Source: Synaphobranchus kaupii (Eukaryota; Chordata; Actinopteri; Anguilliformes; Synaphobranchidae). From it: 64,000 nt of DNA. The stretch covers positions 50,923,579-50,987,578 of the forward strand of contig CM056379.1 of NCBI GenBank assembly GCA_029718625.1. The letters are read 5' to 3'. The translations under genes were made by a program, and so were the position numbers. Shown here piece by piece: positions 46,501-52,639 of this stretch. Each line of letters begins with the position of its first letter. The first letter of the stretch is position 1. Under the pieces are notes generated by a model. It searched no databases. It saw nothing but the letters and a program-made list of their open reading frames with translations, and was not told the origin of the DNA.

Positions 46501-48999
46501 AAAGTTCCATCAGTAAGTCAACATCAGTGAAAATTAACAGTACTCACCGTCAAACAAATGAAGACAAGCTCCAGTAAAACTTTGTAAAAGTGATTCATGA
46601 CTAGAATGTGATCCAATGTGACCGGGGCTCACGTGGAACCCCCAGGCAACTGTAAAATTAGATGCTACAAAATCTAAAAGTAATTAAATTGTTTTAATTA
46701 GTGGGGTTGACTCTGAAGCACACAATTTTGTACAATTTGTTTATATTATGGATCTGGCTGGTAACTCAAAGGTTGTGGGTTCGATTCTCACCGGGGCACT
46801 GCTGTTCTACCCTTGAACAAGGTACTTAATCTGAATTGCTCTAGTAAATACTCAGATGTATTAATGGATTGTACTTAATGTAATCTGTCAAACTTGCTCT
46901 GGATAAAAGTGTTTGCTAAATTCCAAAATATAATGTGAATTAAGATGATGCACAAAACTGCTGTCCAAAACCATAACTAAAACTGTTGCTATTGCTGTGG
47001 TTGTAAGGGCCATATACAAAGCAGAAGTATTGTTTGCTAAAGAAGTATGATAACGTTTTTGAGCTATGTGATTCACAAACCTATCTGGACTTCATGTATA
47101 TTTTTACTATCAATGTTTACAACACACAAATGCTAGTGATAAACCCAGATCAATAGGTCAAATCTGGCACATAACACTACACTTTACACTTCCAGGGCTT
47201 GATGCTAACATTTTTTTCCAAGAAGCACATGTGCTCCGAACTTGAAAGACTTAGGACCACACTAATGCATCCCAATAGATGTGCCTATAAATTATTTTTT
47301 TCAGTTAGCCTACATCAATTTTCTGGAGCAAATACTCCTAGAATGGGAGCAATGTAGAGCCCTGAGTTCACAAATATAACTGACTCTAATGTGAACACTG
47401 AAAAGTCAGTAAAATGATAGTAACTGCAAAAAATCAATGAGCCAGTCCCAAGTTATTTTAAAGTACATATGATGCCCTGCTGATACAAAGACACAATGGG
47501 ACACGATGAAATAATGTAAAAAATCAACTCACTGGAGAAGACTGGTGAGGTGCCTTCACGGAGTTTCGGCTTCTGGAGGTTAAAAGCAGAAGAAACAGGG
47601 CAGGTGTTAAAACGACAGCATGGGAAAATATCATAGAACGGGTGACAACAAAAAACCTACCTAAAATGTGTGTATACACGTGCTACATAGGAAATCTTTT
47701 GGTGGACATCAACCACTAAAAATTGAGCTTCCAACAAACGTTATAAACAAAGGAACAATCGCGGTCACACTTAAGTTACAAGTCAGCTAAAGACAAGCAA
47801 AACATCGTAATATGTAGTCATATCGGCTGCTACTTAGTGGACACGAAACTAAATCGGCAGCTAACTACTTAAAAGCACAATTGATTCAAGTTGGCAACAG
47901 ACCATTATGATCATCGCAATATTCTCTTTATCGTCCATTAAAACATCTATCGTTACTTACTACCCAAGCGCTATTAGCTGAGCTTTGACTTAGCCAGTAT
48001 ATATTCACAGAAAGCCATATAGACAGCTAGCTGGCTGAAAATATTATTGTGTCGTTTTGAACAATAATAATGTCAGCCAGCTGTGGTGTGTGCTAACGTT
48101 AAATTTATTAACGACAAGCTAACGTTAACTTTGTCAAATTAAAAGTACCTATAGTTACCTAGCTAGCGACCCGTGTTTTATTAAGTGCCTTAGTTACAGA
48201 TTCACATCTATGGATAAAACTGTCGTTCAAATTCTTACAAAAGGATGTACTGACAAGCTTAGCAGAGAAGCTTTTCAGCAACACAAAGACAAGCTAATGG
48301 CTAGCTAAGTATCTGGCTAGCGACCTCTCAACACAGCGACAGCTCAATCAAAAGCGGTATTATTAACGACTAACAAGAAAAAAATTCATTTTAAAAACAA
48401 CAGTACTTTTTATGAGTGTGCATCCTGGTTCTACTGCTATGTTAAATTTGCGATTGTTGAGAATTCACATAGCCTCTCTGGCTCCCAATGCACTATTATT
48501 ACTGTAAGGGTTCGGAAACAACAACACAAAATTATAACCAATTTAAAACCCTCCTCTGGTCGAAGGCAACTGGTCAGACTAACTGTCAATCAAATAAAGA
48601 ATTCCCTTGCATTGGCCGCATTATATTTCCAATCAAAACCTGAAGTCCTCCGCCAATTCACCAATTTGACATAGTTCATCCCTGCTTGACTACAAGGCTC
48701 TGTTTGGCTGTTGGACCATATCAATCAAGCGTTAACCACCATAGAACAACCCACTTAAACATATTCCCGCCTGTGCGGCACGCCCCCTAGTACATCCCCG
48801 GCTTTGACCGGCAGGCCCAAACAAGCAGAGAAAACCCTCGACCTTTCGTAAACCACCGACCGGTATTCGCTTACCTTCCATTAGCCGCTCTGTTGTTGCT
48901 CGTGTTAAGCCCAGATGCTGTGGAAGACATGCTGGATGGGCCTGAAGTCCCGTTAGAGGCTTTCCGTCCGCTGAGACCGGACTGTTGTTGCTTCAACAT
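19475..48999 (-). CDS. atxn2l: Ataxin-2-like protein gene, 13 coding exons seen, 3' part missing
   Basis: The 13 exons join in phase to 592 codons without a stop. The product is an RNA-associated cytoplasmic protein; the family acts in stress granules and P-bodies (family knowledge). Seen in order: a short N-terminus (residues 1-55), an Lsm fold (about 56-125, with [10 protein letters not shown] and [16 protein letters not shown]), an LsmAD domain (about 153-232, with [23 protein letters not shown] and FNEENYG), an Arg/Glu-rich run, the [13 protein letters not shown] block, a Ser/Pro-rich region, and [10 protein letters not shown] at the end. The wording KVLQRW and [10 protein letters not shown] fits ATXN2L better than ATXN2. 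All introns are GT-AG. The start is the first ATG after a CpG-rich upstream stretch and begins MLK, as I recall for mammalian ATXN2L. No long polyglutamine tract is present, only QQQ at residues 4-6. The PAM2 motif and stop codon were not found to the left, so the gene is partial here. Confidence 0.93.
19615..19695 (-). CDS. atxn2l: atxn2l exon 12
   Basis: 81 nt, phase 1 in and out (residues 545-571). It encodes [20 protein letters not shown] and QDGKNIK. The acceptor is CTCCCCCAG and the donor AAGG|GTAAGT. A hAT-like element begins only 86 bp upstream of the acceptor. The intron to exon 13 is 78 bp. Confidence 0.8.
19781..21545. mobile_element. hAT-like non-autonomous element in intron 11
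   Basis: The left end CAGGGCTCGACATTAACGC and the right end GTTAATGTCAAGCCCTG are inverted, a familiar fish hAT terminus. Sub-terminal GGACAAGT motifs occur near both ends. No transposase remains. A LINE 3' fragment lies inside (20636-21090). An 8-bp target duplication is not evident. Confidence 0.65.
20636..21090 (-). mobile_element. CR1/L2/Rex1-like LINE 3' fragment
   Basis: The minus strand encodes in shifted frames the C-terminal LINE signature (KILQDFIDN, then an AFAV-AP-NSLP-like segment, then [14 protein letters not shown]). It ends in AAGTGCTATATAAACAAAG, typical of this group. 5'-truncated and decayed. Confidence 0.7.
21843..23816. mobile_element. Terminal-inverted-repeat element hosting a nested MITE
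   Basis: The left AAGGCCAGTTTATAGTCCAG and the right complement share about 33 bp of inverted terminus with a few differences, running on into CGACAGTGTCGC. The middle contains the 605-bp MITE at 22858-23462. No transposase seen. Confidence 0.75.
22858..23462. mobile_element. Fold-back MITE with TTAA target sites, 605 bp
   Basis: Flanked by TTAA at 22854-22857 and 23463-23466. Termini AGGTTGTATCAGCGATTTTG are inverted over about 220 bp per arm with few differences. TTAA targets are used by piggyBac and Kolobok transposases. The pair of open frames in the two arms is mirror-image repeat, not genes. Confidence 0.9.
24004..24135 (-). CDS. atxn2l: atxn2l exon 11
   Basis: 132 nt, phase 1 in and out (residues 501-544). 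It encodes [20 protein letters not shown] and then a Thr-rich stretch ending APLFLVD. The sequence is poorly conserved, so the call rests on open frame, matching phases, a CTCCATAG acceptor and the GATG|GTGAGC donor. Confidence 0.78.
24563..24769 (+). pseudogene. MADF/Myb-like protein fragment of a Harbinger-type element
   Basis: The frame from about 24581 contains [20 protein letters not shown] and then [19 protein letters not shown]. This resembles the N-terminal trihelix/MADF domain of the second protein of PIF/Harbinger transposons, which takes the transposase to the DNA. It stops at TAA 24767-24769 inside a 23-bp tandem repeat. No transposase partner was seen. It lies in atxn2l intron 10 on the opposite strand. 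Confidence 0.55.
24754..24822. repeat. Three exact 23-bp tandem repeats
   Basis: The unit starting GAGCGATGCCGAGTAATC occurs three times head to tail without differences. It truncates the MADF frame. Confidence 0.95.
24823..26700. other. Intron 10 sequence, nothing recognised
   Basis: AT-rich, no exon-like stretch or bounded element seen. Confidence 0.4.
26707..26870 (+). repeat. tRNA-derived SINE
   Basis: B-box GGTTCGATCCC at 26761-26771 is preceded by a tRNA-like GGGCGACTGACTCAAGACC, followed by an unrelated body ending AATAAAGGCAAAAATATG. No clean acceptor stem, so not a working tRNA. Confidence 0.55.
26905..27969. mobile_element. hAT-like non-autonomous element
   Basis: The left TAGTGTTTCCCACAGGATTT and the right ATGGGAAACACTTA form inverted ends with the sequence style of a common fish hAT group. 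Near the left end is a G/C-rich hairpin (GGGGGCATGCCCCC). No transposase and no clear target duplication. Confidence 0.5.
28530..28616 (-). CDS. atxn2l: atxn2l exon 10
   Basis: 87 nt, phase 1 in and out (residues 472-500). It encodes [18 protein letters not shown] and TPNSHTTPA. It matches the SRMSPKAQRPLRGAKTL stretch of mammalian ATXN2L. The acceptor is GGTTTTCAG and the donor GCAG|GTCAGT. The next intron is 4.4 kb. Confidence 0.9.
28729..29216 (-). CDS. atxn2l: atxn2l exon 9 (Ser/Pro-rich disordered region)
   Basis: 488 nt, phase 2 in and phase 1 out (residues 309-471). It starts [16 protein letters not shown], the family block after LsmAD. About 140 residues rich in Ser, Pro, Gly and Arg follow, with no fold expected, ending TTRPVNG. 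GC content is higher than in the surrounding introns. The acceptor is CATTCTAG and the donor GGAG|GTGAGC. Confidence 0.9.
29437..29694 (-). CDS. atxn2l: atxn2l exon 8 (end of LsmAD, Arg/Glu-rich run)
   Basis: 258 nt, phase 2 in and out (to residue 308). It begins [20 protein letters not shown] and continues with [19 protein letters not shown] and [13 protein letters not shown]. It ends in a low-complexity run of RER, RD and GR units and then DSPSFTSS. The run corresponds to RQGSGRESPSLAS in mammals but is clearly longer here, which suggests repeat growth. The acceptor is CTGACCAG and the donor CAG|GTAAGC. Confidence 0.93.
29787..29878 (-). CDS. atxn2l: atxn2l exon 7 (LsmAD domain)
   Basis: 92 nt, phase 0 in and phase 2 out (residues 193-223). 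It encodes [18 protein letters not shown] and then [11 protein letters not shown], the most conserved part of LsmAD. The acceptor is CTTTTAG and the donor TAC|GTGAGT. The intron to exon 8 is only 92 bp. Confidence 0.94.
30015..30136 (-). CDS. atxn2l: atxn2l exon 6 (LsmAD domain)
   Basis: 122 nt, phase 1 in and phase 0 out (to residue 192). It encodes [20 protein letters not shown] followed by [20 protein letters not shown]. This is the first half of the LsmAD domain. The KVLQRW wording supports ATXN2L over ATXN2. The acceptor is GTGAACAG and the donor ACT|GTAAGT. Confidence 0.94.
30267..30426 (-). CDS. atxn2l: atxn2l exon 5 (end of Lsm domain)
   Basis: 160 nt, phase 0 in and phase 1 out (residues 99-152). 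It encodes [11 protein letters not shown], then [20 protein letters not shown] and [11 protein letters not shown]. The first residue is Cys where mammalian ATXN2L has Phe. The donor G|GTATTG is weaker than the others, but the split codon matches exon 6. Confidence 0.93.
31133..31650. repeat. Palindromic-family repeat in intron 4
   Basis: Arms meet near 31325; GGTTGGCTAAATGGCTGTAA on the left is mirrored around 31450-31470. It sits between exons 4 and 5 of atxn2l, next to an A-run of about 20 at 31071-31091. Confidence 0.8.
31986..32057 (-). CDS. atxn2l: atxn2l exon 4 (Lsm domain)
   Basis: 72 nt, 24 codons, phase 0 at both ends (residues 75-98). It contains [16 protein letters not shown] and IFKTLSSR, the core of the Lsm fold. 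The acceptor is GAATGCAG and the donor CGG|GTAAAT. Intron 4 downstream carries a palindromic repeat. Confidence 0.93.
32058..33649. other. Intron 3 of atxn2l, nothing recognised
   Basis: AT-rich with several GCTAACGTTAGC-type runs. A CRE-like TGACGTCA lies at 33413-33420. No exon or bounded repeat. Confidence 0.4.
33650..33706 (-). CDS. atxn2l: atxn2l exon 3 (start of Lsm domain)
   Basis: 57 nt, phase 0 at both ends. It encodes [19 protein letters not shown] (residues 56-74), the first strands of the Lsm fold and almost identical to the ATXN2L family sequence. The acceptor is TTTCTCAG and the donor GTG|GTGAGT. The upstream intron 2 is 13.8 kb and full of transposons. Confidence 0.93.
34185..34500 (-). 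repeat. SINE-like repeat, copy 2
   Basis: Matches 18016-18308 over almost its full length, in the same orientation, with a T-rich (A-tail on minus) left end. Located in intron 2. Confidence 0.7.
35182..35700. mobile_element. hAT-type MITE, 519 bp, perfect 8-bp target duplication
   Basis: AATAATTT occurs at 35174-35181 and again at 35701-35708. Termini GGTAACACTTCCTTTGAAGG are inverted, and the similarity of the two ends runs about 190 bp (CATATGGTGTGTTATGTCAA, GATGCAGCAAGTGACATTA). No coding sequence. Confidence 0.9.
36482..37440 (+). pseudogene. LINE 5' half with endonuclease domain, frame-shifted
   Basis: Two overlapping frames belong together: the first ends in [20 protein letters not shown], the second carries [43 protein letters not shown] and LGDFNLDW. 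This is an AP-type endonuclease of a CR1/L2-group LINE. The frames separate at an A-run near 36895-36903, consistent with a one-base gain. Similarity stops after about [13 protein letters not shown]. It is antisense to atxn2l in intron 2. Confidence 0.85.
37441..38430. other. Intron 2, nothing recognised
   Basis: Sequence between the LINE half and the BED-carrying hAT element. No gene or bounded repeat identified. Confidence 0.4.
38439..39559 (-). mobile_element. hAT element, 1121 bp, with BED-finger remnant and perfect target duplication
   Basis: Flanked by ATAATTTT at 38431-38438 and 39560-39567. Inverted termini TAGGGGTGTCACGATTCTCC and TAGTGGTGTCACGAT. Only the start of the transposase survives, so the copy is non-autonomous. 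Confidence 0.92.
38922..39203 (-). pseudogene. N-terminal BED zinc finger of a hAT transposase
   Basis: From ATG 39203 the frame gives [36 protein letters not shown] and GHIRRHH, a BED finger with CxxC and HxxxH ligands. BED fingers bind DNA in hAT transposases. The frame closes about 94 codons in, before any catalytic domain. The open frame also extends upstream to 39335 without similarity. Confidence 0.85.
40240..41484 (+). pseudogene. L2-type LINE 3' half: reverse transcriptase and 3' UTR
   Basis: The first frame carries [19 protein letters not shown] and [13 protein letters not shown], the RT core with its YADD motif, then breaks. A second frame, from about 40690, carries [37 protein letters not shown] and PQWWNELPI, ending at TGA 41205-41207. 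The segment between the two is shorter than in related elements, so a deletion is likely. The 3' UTR ends GGATAAAAGCGTCTGCTAAA and ATGTAATGTAAT. Same tail as 5722-5968. Confidence 0.9.
41485..43320. other. Intron 2, nothing recognised
   Basis: AT-rich. The stretch 42690-42800 has several CCCGTAT/ATACGGG runs of unknown meaning. No gene. Confidence 0.35.
43322..44606 (+). pseudogene. hAT transposase pseudogene, ZBED1-like
   Basis: Pieces in several frames: [19 protein letters not shown], then [20 protein letters not shown] and [20 protein letters not shown], and near the end [20 protein letters not shown] with MLIFLQKNC before TGA 44292-44294. The last is the dimerisation region at the C-terminus of hAT transposases. 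The middle is deleted and frame-shifted. A right terminus reading TTAACGATTCCCTATCCCAA ends near 44606. A left end was not found. Confidence 0.8.
44618..44687 (-). repeat. tRNA-like segment
   Basis: The minus strand has GGGTGCCGCAGTAAGACTG and a B-box-like GGGTTCGCGCC. The stems do not pair fully. Probably a SINE head. Confidence 0.35.
44981..46258 (+). mobile_element. hAT element, 1278 bp, with target duplication and transposase remnant
   Basis: CTCTAAGT at 44973-44980 and CTCTAAGC at 46259-46266 form an 8-bp target duplication with one change. The left end CAGGTTTTCCCAAATTGGGG and the right end TTTGGGAACCCCGG are inverted. Interior carries a broken transposase. Confidence 0.88.
45540..46098 (+). 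pseudogene. hAT transposase remnant, ZBED5/SCAND3-like
   Basis: One frame (45610-45930) carries [35 protein letters not shown] and [15 protein letters not shown]. The last holds the first catalytic Asp of this hAT group. A further piece at about 45990-46098 reads [20 protein letters not shown]. Upstream stops and the missing C-terminal half show it is dead. Confidence 0.8.
46749..46925 (+). repeat. tRNA-derived SINE with L2-type tail
   Basis: B-box GGGTTCGATTC at 46778-46788, then CACTGCTGTTCTACCCTTGA (a SINE core I recognise from fish) and a tail GGATAAAAGTGTTTGCTAAA matching the L2 LINE end at 41450. The shared tail suggests mobilisation by the L2 machinery. Confidence 0.75.
47194..47364. 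mobile_element. Small hAT-like MITE
   Basis: The left CAGGGCTTGATGCTAACAT and the right ATGTAGAGCCCTG look inverted. No target duplication found. Lies 170 bp downstream of exon 2 in intron 2. Confidence 0.4.
47533..47572 (-). CDS. atxn2l: atxn2l exon 2
   Basis: 40 nt, phase 2 in and phase 0 out. It encodes [14 protein letters not shown] (residues 42-55). The acceptor is CTCCAG and the donor CCA|GTGAGT. The peptide resembles the RNS-K-PQS stretch just before the Lsm domain in the ataxin-2 family, and the phase links exon 1 to exon 3 exactly. It is too short to be found by ORF length alone. Confidence 0.8.
47573..48874. other. Intron 1 of atxn2l, nothing recognised
   Basis: AT-rich with GCTAACGTTA runs. 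No bounded repeat seen. Confidence 0.45.
48875..48999 (-). CDS. atxn2l: atxn2l exon 1 (start codon exon)
   Basis: 125 nt, residues 1-41 plus two bases of codon 42. ATG is the complement of 48997-48999. The peptide begins [17 protein letters not shown] and is rich in Ser, Asn and Gly. The donor is AAG|GTAAGC at 48874. It is much shorter than the proline- and glutamine-rich N-terminus of mammalian ATXN2L. Together with exon 2, only 55 residues precede the Lsm region. Confidence 0.85.
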
Positions 49000-49700
49000 G
49001 GCTGAATTTTAGTTAGCTAGCTACCTAGCTAACCTCTCAATGGAGTCAAACCCACGAACGCTTGGTACAAGCTAACGTATCGCTAATAGTCAGCAAGCGA
49101 AGCTAGCTTGCTAGCTAAGTAGCTTGTTCTGCTGATGCAAGAGTTGGCCAAAACCTAAGATACAAATTGGGTACGAAGGGAAGATGTATCGTTTGTAGTT
49201 AGCGTTGCAAATATATTATTTGACCCCCTAGTCATTAATAAAGAATATAGTTAGCGAGCAACCACGAGTCTTGTTATGCCGGCGGGACGACAGATATGGT
49301 CGCTAACCCGCTAGCTAACGCTACGTTAGTTCCTCTGTAATCCTTACCTTAGCTAACTAACGTTACCCCCCTTCGGTTTTTCTGTCACGCTTCTGGCCCC
49401 TTTCATTTGGTTTGGTGTTCTACGGTAGTTTAAACATTTAAATCCAATTTATTCCAGTAGTATTAGCCAATGTCATTAATGAGGATATGAATTATATTCG
49501 GATTTCGGGGTGAAAACCGCCGTCTCGAGGTTTGCAGCTCTCACGATCCGCGCGCGACTGAAAGTGAAGGGGGTTGTAGGAGGCGTGTACGTGATGCGTG
49601 CGCATGACCGCTGATGCTCCGACTGTTGAGATTGAAACGTTGAGTGAACGCGCACGCTTGATTCTGTTATTGCTGTTGTGTAGCCGACAGTGTTTTGCTT
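49000..49700 (-). promoter_or_regulatory. Probable 5' UTR and promoter region of atxn2l
   Basis: CpG dinucleotides are dense just upstream of the start codon, above all at 49500-49670, against an AT-rich background. This is the usual form of a vertebrate housekeeping promoter. I see no TATA box and cannot place the transcription start. Short runs of TAGCTAACGTTAGC type recur here and all over the window, so they are not promoter-specific. Confidence 0.4.
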
Positions 49701-50457
49701 TTCACTGTAGCCTACAGCATAATTGGGACTCAATGAAGCGCTAACCTAAAAAAATAAATATACAAATAAAATGGAACGAGTTGTAAGAAGATATGTCTTA
49801 TTTATACGCTATATTTAGGAATTTAGTCTATATTTATATTTATTTTTCAAAATGCTTGTATTTTATGCAAGTATATAATTTATACTAATTTACGTTTGAT
49901 GCAGATAATTTCGAGTTTTGTAACTAGCCTACTACGTTCTGAGAAATATACTTAGGCTACTTATTAACTACAAAAGGTGCAATTACTAAAGTAATTGCAA
50001 GTTGGGCTGTATGTGATCACTGTTTTTTGGGAGGGCATGGGAGATTCCGCCACATTTTTCTGTACTTCCTAGATTCAGAGAGGGTATTGCAGAGACCTGA
50101 GAGAGAGAGAGAGAGAGAGGCTGTGACTGAATATGATCCCTGTTCCCTGCCCCCTGTCCACTCAGATCCCTGTCTACTCTGTGCCCTTTCCCCTCACTTT
50201 GCAAGCAGTGTGCGAAAGAAATCCTGCAAAACTCTTTCCAAACTAGTGAGGAAGTAGTTTGTCATATTTTATTTATTTATTTTTATTCAGAATATCAATC
50301 AGTTTACATATGACGATGGTTACAAAGTGTAGATGATGAATGAAGTTAGAATTGACAAAAATAAAAAGAGAGTAGTTCGTAATGGCCCTGTCCCAATACT
50401 CACACTTGAGCACTTGTGCACTTCAAATGCGGGTGCCTGCGAGAACTTTCAGGGTCT

Positions 50458-51455
50458 TAGGCTGTGTCCGAATCAGAGCTCTATCTACTGTGCCCTGTCT
50501 CCTGCAAAGAGTGCACTGGCAGAAGTGTGCTGTTTAATGTGCACTGTTTAGCAGGACGCGAAAAATATCCGCTATACTATTTCCAAACCGTACTGTGGAA
50601 GTGTCGTAAGCAGGTCATGAGATGTCCCAGCAGTGTTGCCATGTCCGCGGTTTTACAGCTAAATTGGGATACTTTCAAAGTGCAGTCATGGGTAAAAATG
50701 AAAAGTCGCAAAGGACGCACTTATTTTAAAAAGTAAAAACATGATTTCTATTTAAAATACGTTGGTTTCGGTTAAAATAGCCTATAAATTGGGCTAGTTT
50801 TGAGTCTCCATTTGGCTGGAAAGTCTAAGATCTGGCAACCCTGCGCCTCATTCTTGCATTGCCATGTCACGTGTTGTTTTTGTTGTATTTGAAGGAAAAC
50901 GTCAGCGAAGCTGTGCCTCATTTTTTTTTTAAACGAAGCTTCATGTCATATTCATGTGACCAAAATGTTCGTGTACTTCTTGGGTGCATCCCAATAGTCG
51001 AAAAATGCCACCTTTCCTCCTCCACTACCACTCCTCTACTCCGTGCCCCGGAAACGGATCTTTGTGTTTTAATCTAATGTCGCTGATTACATCTTAATTA
51101 CATTTTAATGCTTACATATTAATTAATGTCTTGACGCAAACCGCAATGTCATGTACATTGGATACTGTATATGCAAATACTTGTACTAAAAACGTTCAGG
51201 CAGTTTTGCATATTTCCAGGTAGGAGAGGAGTGGTAGTGGGGGAGTGGAGGTGGGGAGTGAAGAATATTGGGACGCACCCCTTGAAAAGTGTGCTCCCGA
51301 ATGTACTCAGCGAAACCCCGGAAGTAAGTGTGTCATCCGGGTGTTTGAAGTATACTGCAATTTGAAAAAAATTTGCGTACTCTACGACTTTCTCGCTCTA
51401 TCTACTCACCAAGGCTACTCAACAGTGTGGAAGAGTGCTGATTCGGACATGGCCT
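50458..51455. mobile_element. Composite inverted-terminus element
   Basis: The left TAGGCTGTGTCCGAATCAG and the right CTGATTCGGACATGGCCTTA are inverted. A 299-bp MITE (50982-51280) lies inside. No transposase. Confidence 0.5.
50982..51280 (+). mobile_element. 299-bp MITE, copy 1
   Basis: Termini GGGTGCATCCCAATAG and TATTGGGACGCACCC are inverted. A copy in the opposite orientation lies at 52272-52566. Confidence 0.75.
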
Positions 51456-52271
51456 TAGTCTGTCCCATTTCTTATTTTTCAGCACGAGTGCTTGACTACG
51501 CACTTTATGGCCAAATTTCAATGTCCGCCCTTACACCCTCACAGACTTTGAGGCGCGTTCCTGATAAGTCCACAACGGCTCAGGGCTGTCCCACTGTAAA
51601 ATTGGCAAGTCTGTGAGGGCTCTGTCGCAGACTTTTCAAGCCCTTGATACGGACTTTCCACAAGTCTGCCATCTTCCAGACCTTGCTAAGGGAATTACCC
51701 ACAGTTCATAGGATTTGTGGTGATAAAAATGGAAACGCAGCCGGAAGCGTCTCAAAAATTGTAAACAAATGACACACATGGCGAGTAGAGTTCTTTCAAC
51801 AGGTACAAACCTAAAATTAAAAGTCTTAAAGCAGCGATTGTCATAAACATCTTGCTTGCGAGACAAGCGTTGTCAAGGCAACATATTACATTGCAAAGTG
51901 CTGTCCCATTCCTTGCATTTGTACCATTTCGAGCCCTTGCACTCTCACGCGCTCACATACTCACACTGGGCACGCATGTCACGTCACGTCACCCAAAGTC
52001 TGCGGGGGCTCAGTCCTCAGGGCTCAGGGCGGACATTGAGGCTGCGTTCTGATCCAAAATTTATCCTTTCTTCCTGTCGTTCCCTTCCCTTGCTTCAATG
52101 GGGGAATCCCCAAAATGCCAGGATGAAATATGTGTATATATTAATTCTGTGGGCAATATACCCCGATTAAAAGTGAGTCGGCTTCCTGATACAGAAAACC
52201 CAGGGTTGAAGCTTAATTTGGCTCGCTATCCCCTTAATTTCGCTTCGTAGTATACCCCTCAGGTGACATCC
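51456..52271. other. No recognised gene between the two MITE copies
   Basis: Contains GGCTCAGGGC-type runs (51570-51620, 52000-52030) that may be ends of another element. Open frames here have no known similarity. Confidence 0.3.
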
Positions 52272-52566
52272 AGGTTGCGTCCCAATATTCTTCACTCCCT
52301 ACCTCCCTTACTCCACTCCCCGACTACCACTCCTCTCCTACCCGGAAATATGCAAATCTGCCTGAACATTTTGAGTACAAGTATTTGCATGTACAGTATC
52401 CAATGTATATGACATTGCGGTTTGCGTTGAGACATTAATTAATATGTAAGCATTAATACGTAATTAAGATGCAATCAGCGACATTAGATTAAAACACAAA
52501 GATCCGTTTCCGGGGCACGGAGTAGAGGAGTGGTAGTGGCGGAGGAAAGGTGGCATTTTTTGACAA
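52272..52566 (-). mobile_element. 299-bp MITE family, copy 2, inverted
   Basis: GGTTGCGTCCCAATATTCTT to GGTGGCATTTTTTGACAAT is the reverse of 50982-51280 with substitutions (shared CCCGGAAATATGCAAAT, ATGACATTGCGGTTTGCGTT). Confidence 0.8.
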
Positions 52567-52639
52567 TAGAGTACTCAAGTGACTACATCACACTGGTTTC
52601 GGAACTAAATTCCCCATTCATTTAGAGCGTAGACATTAG

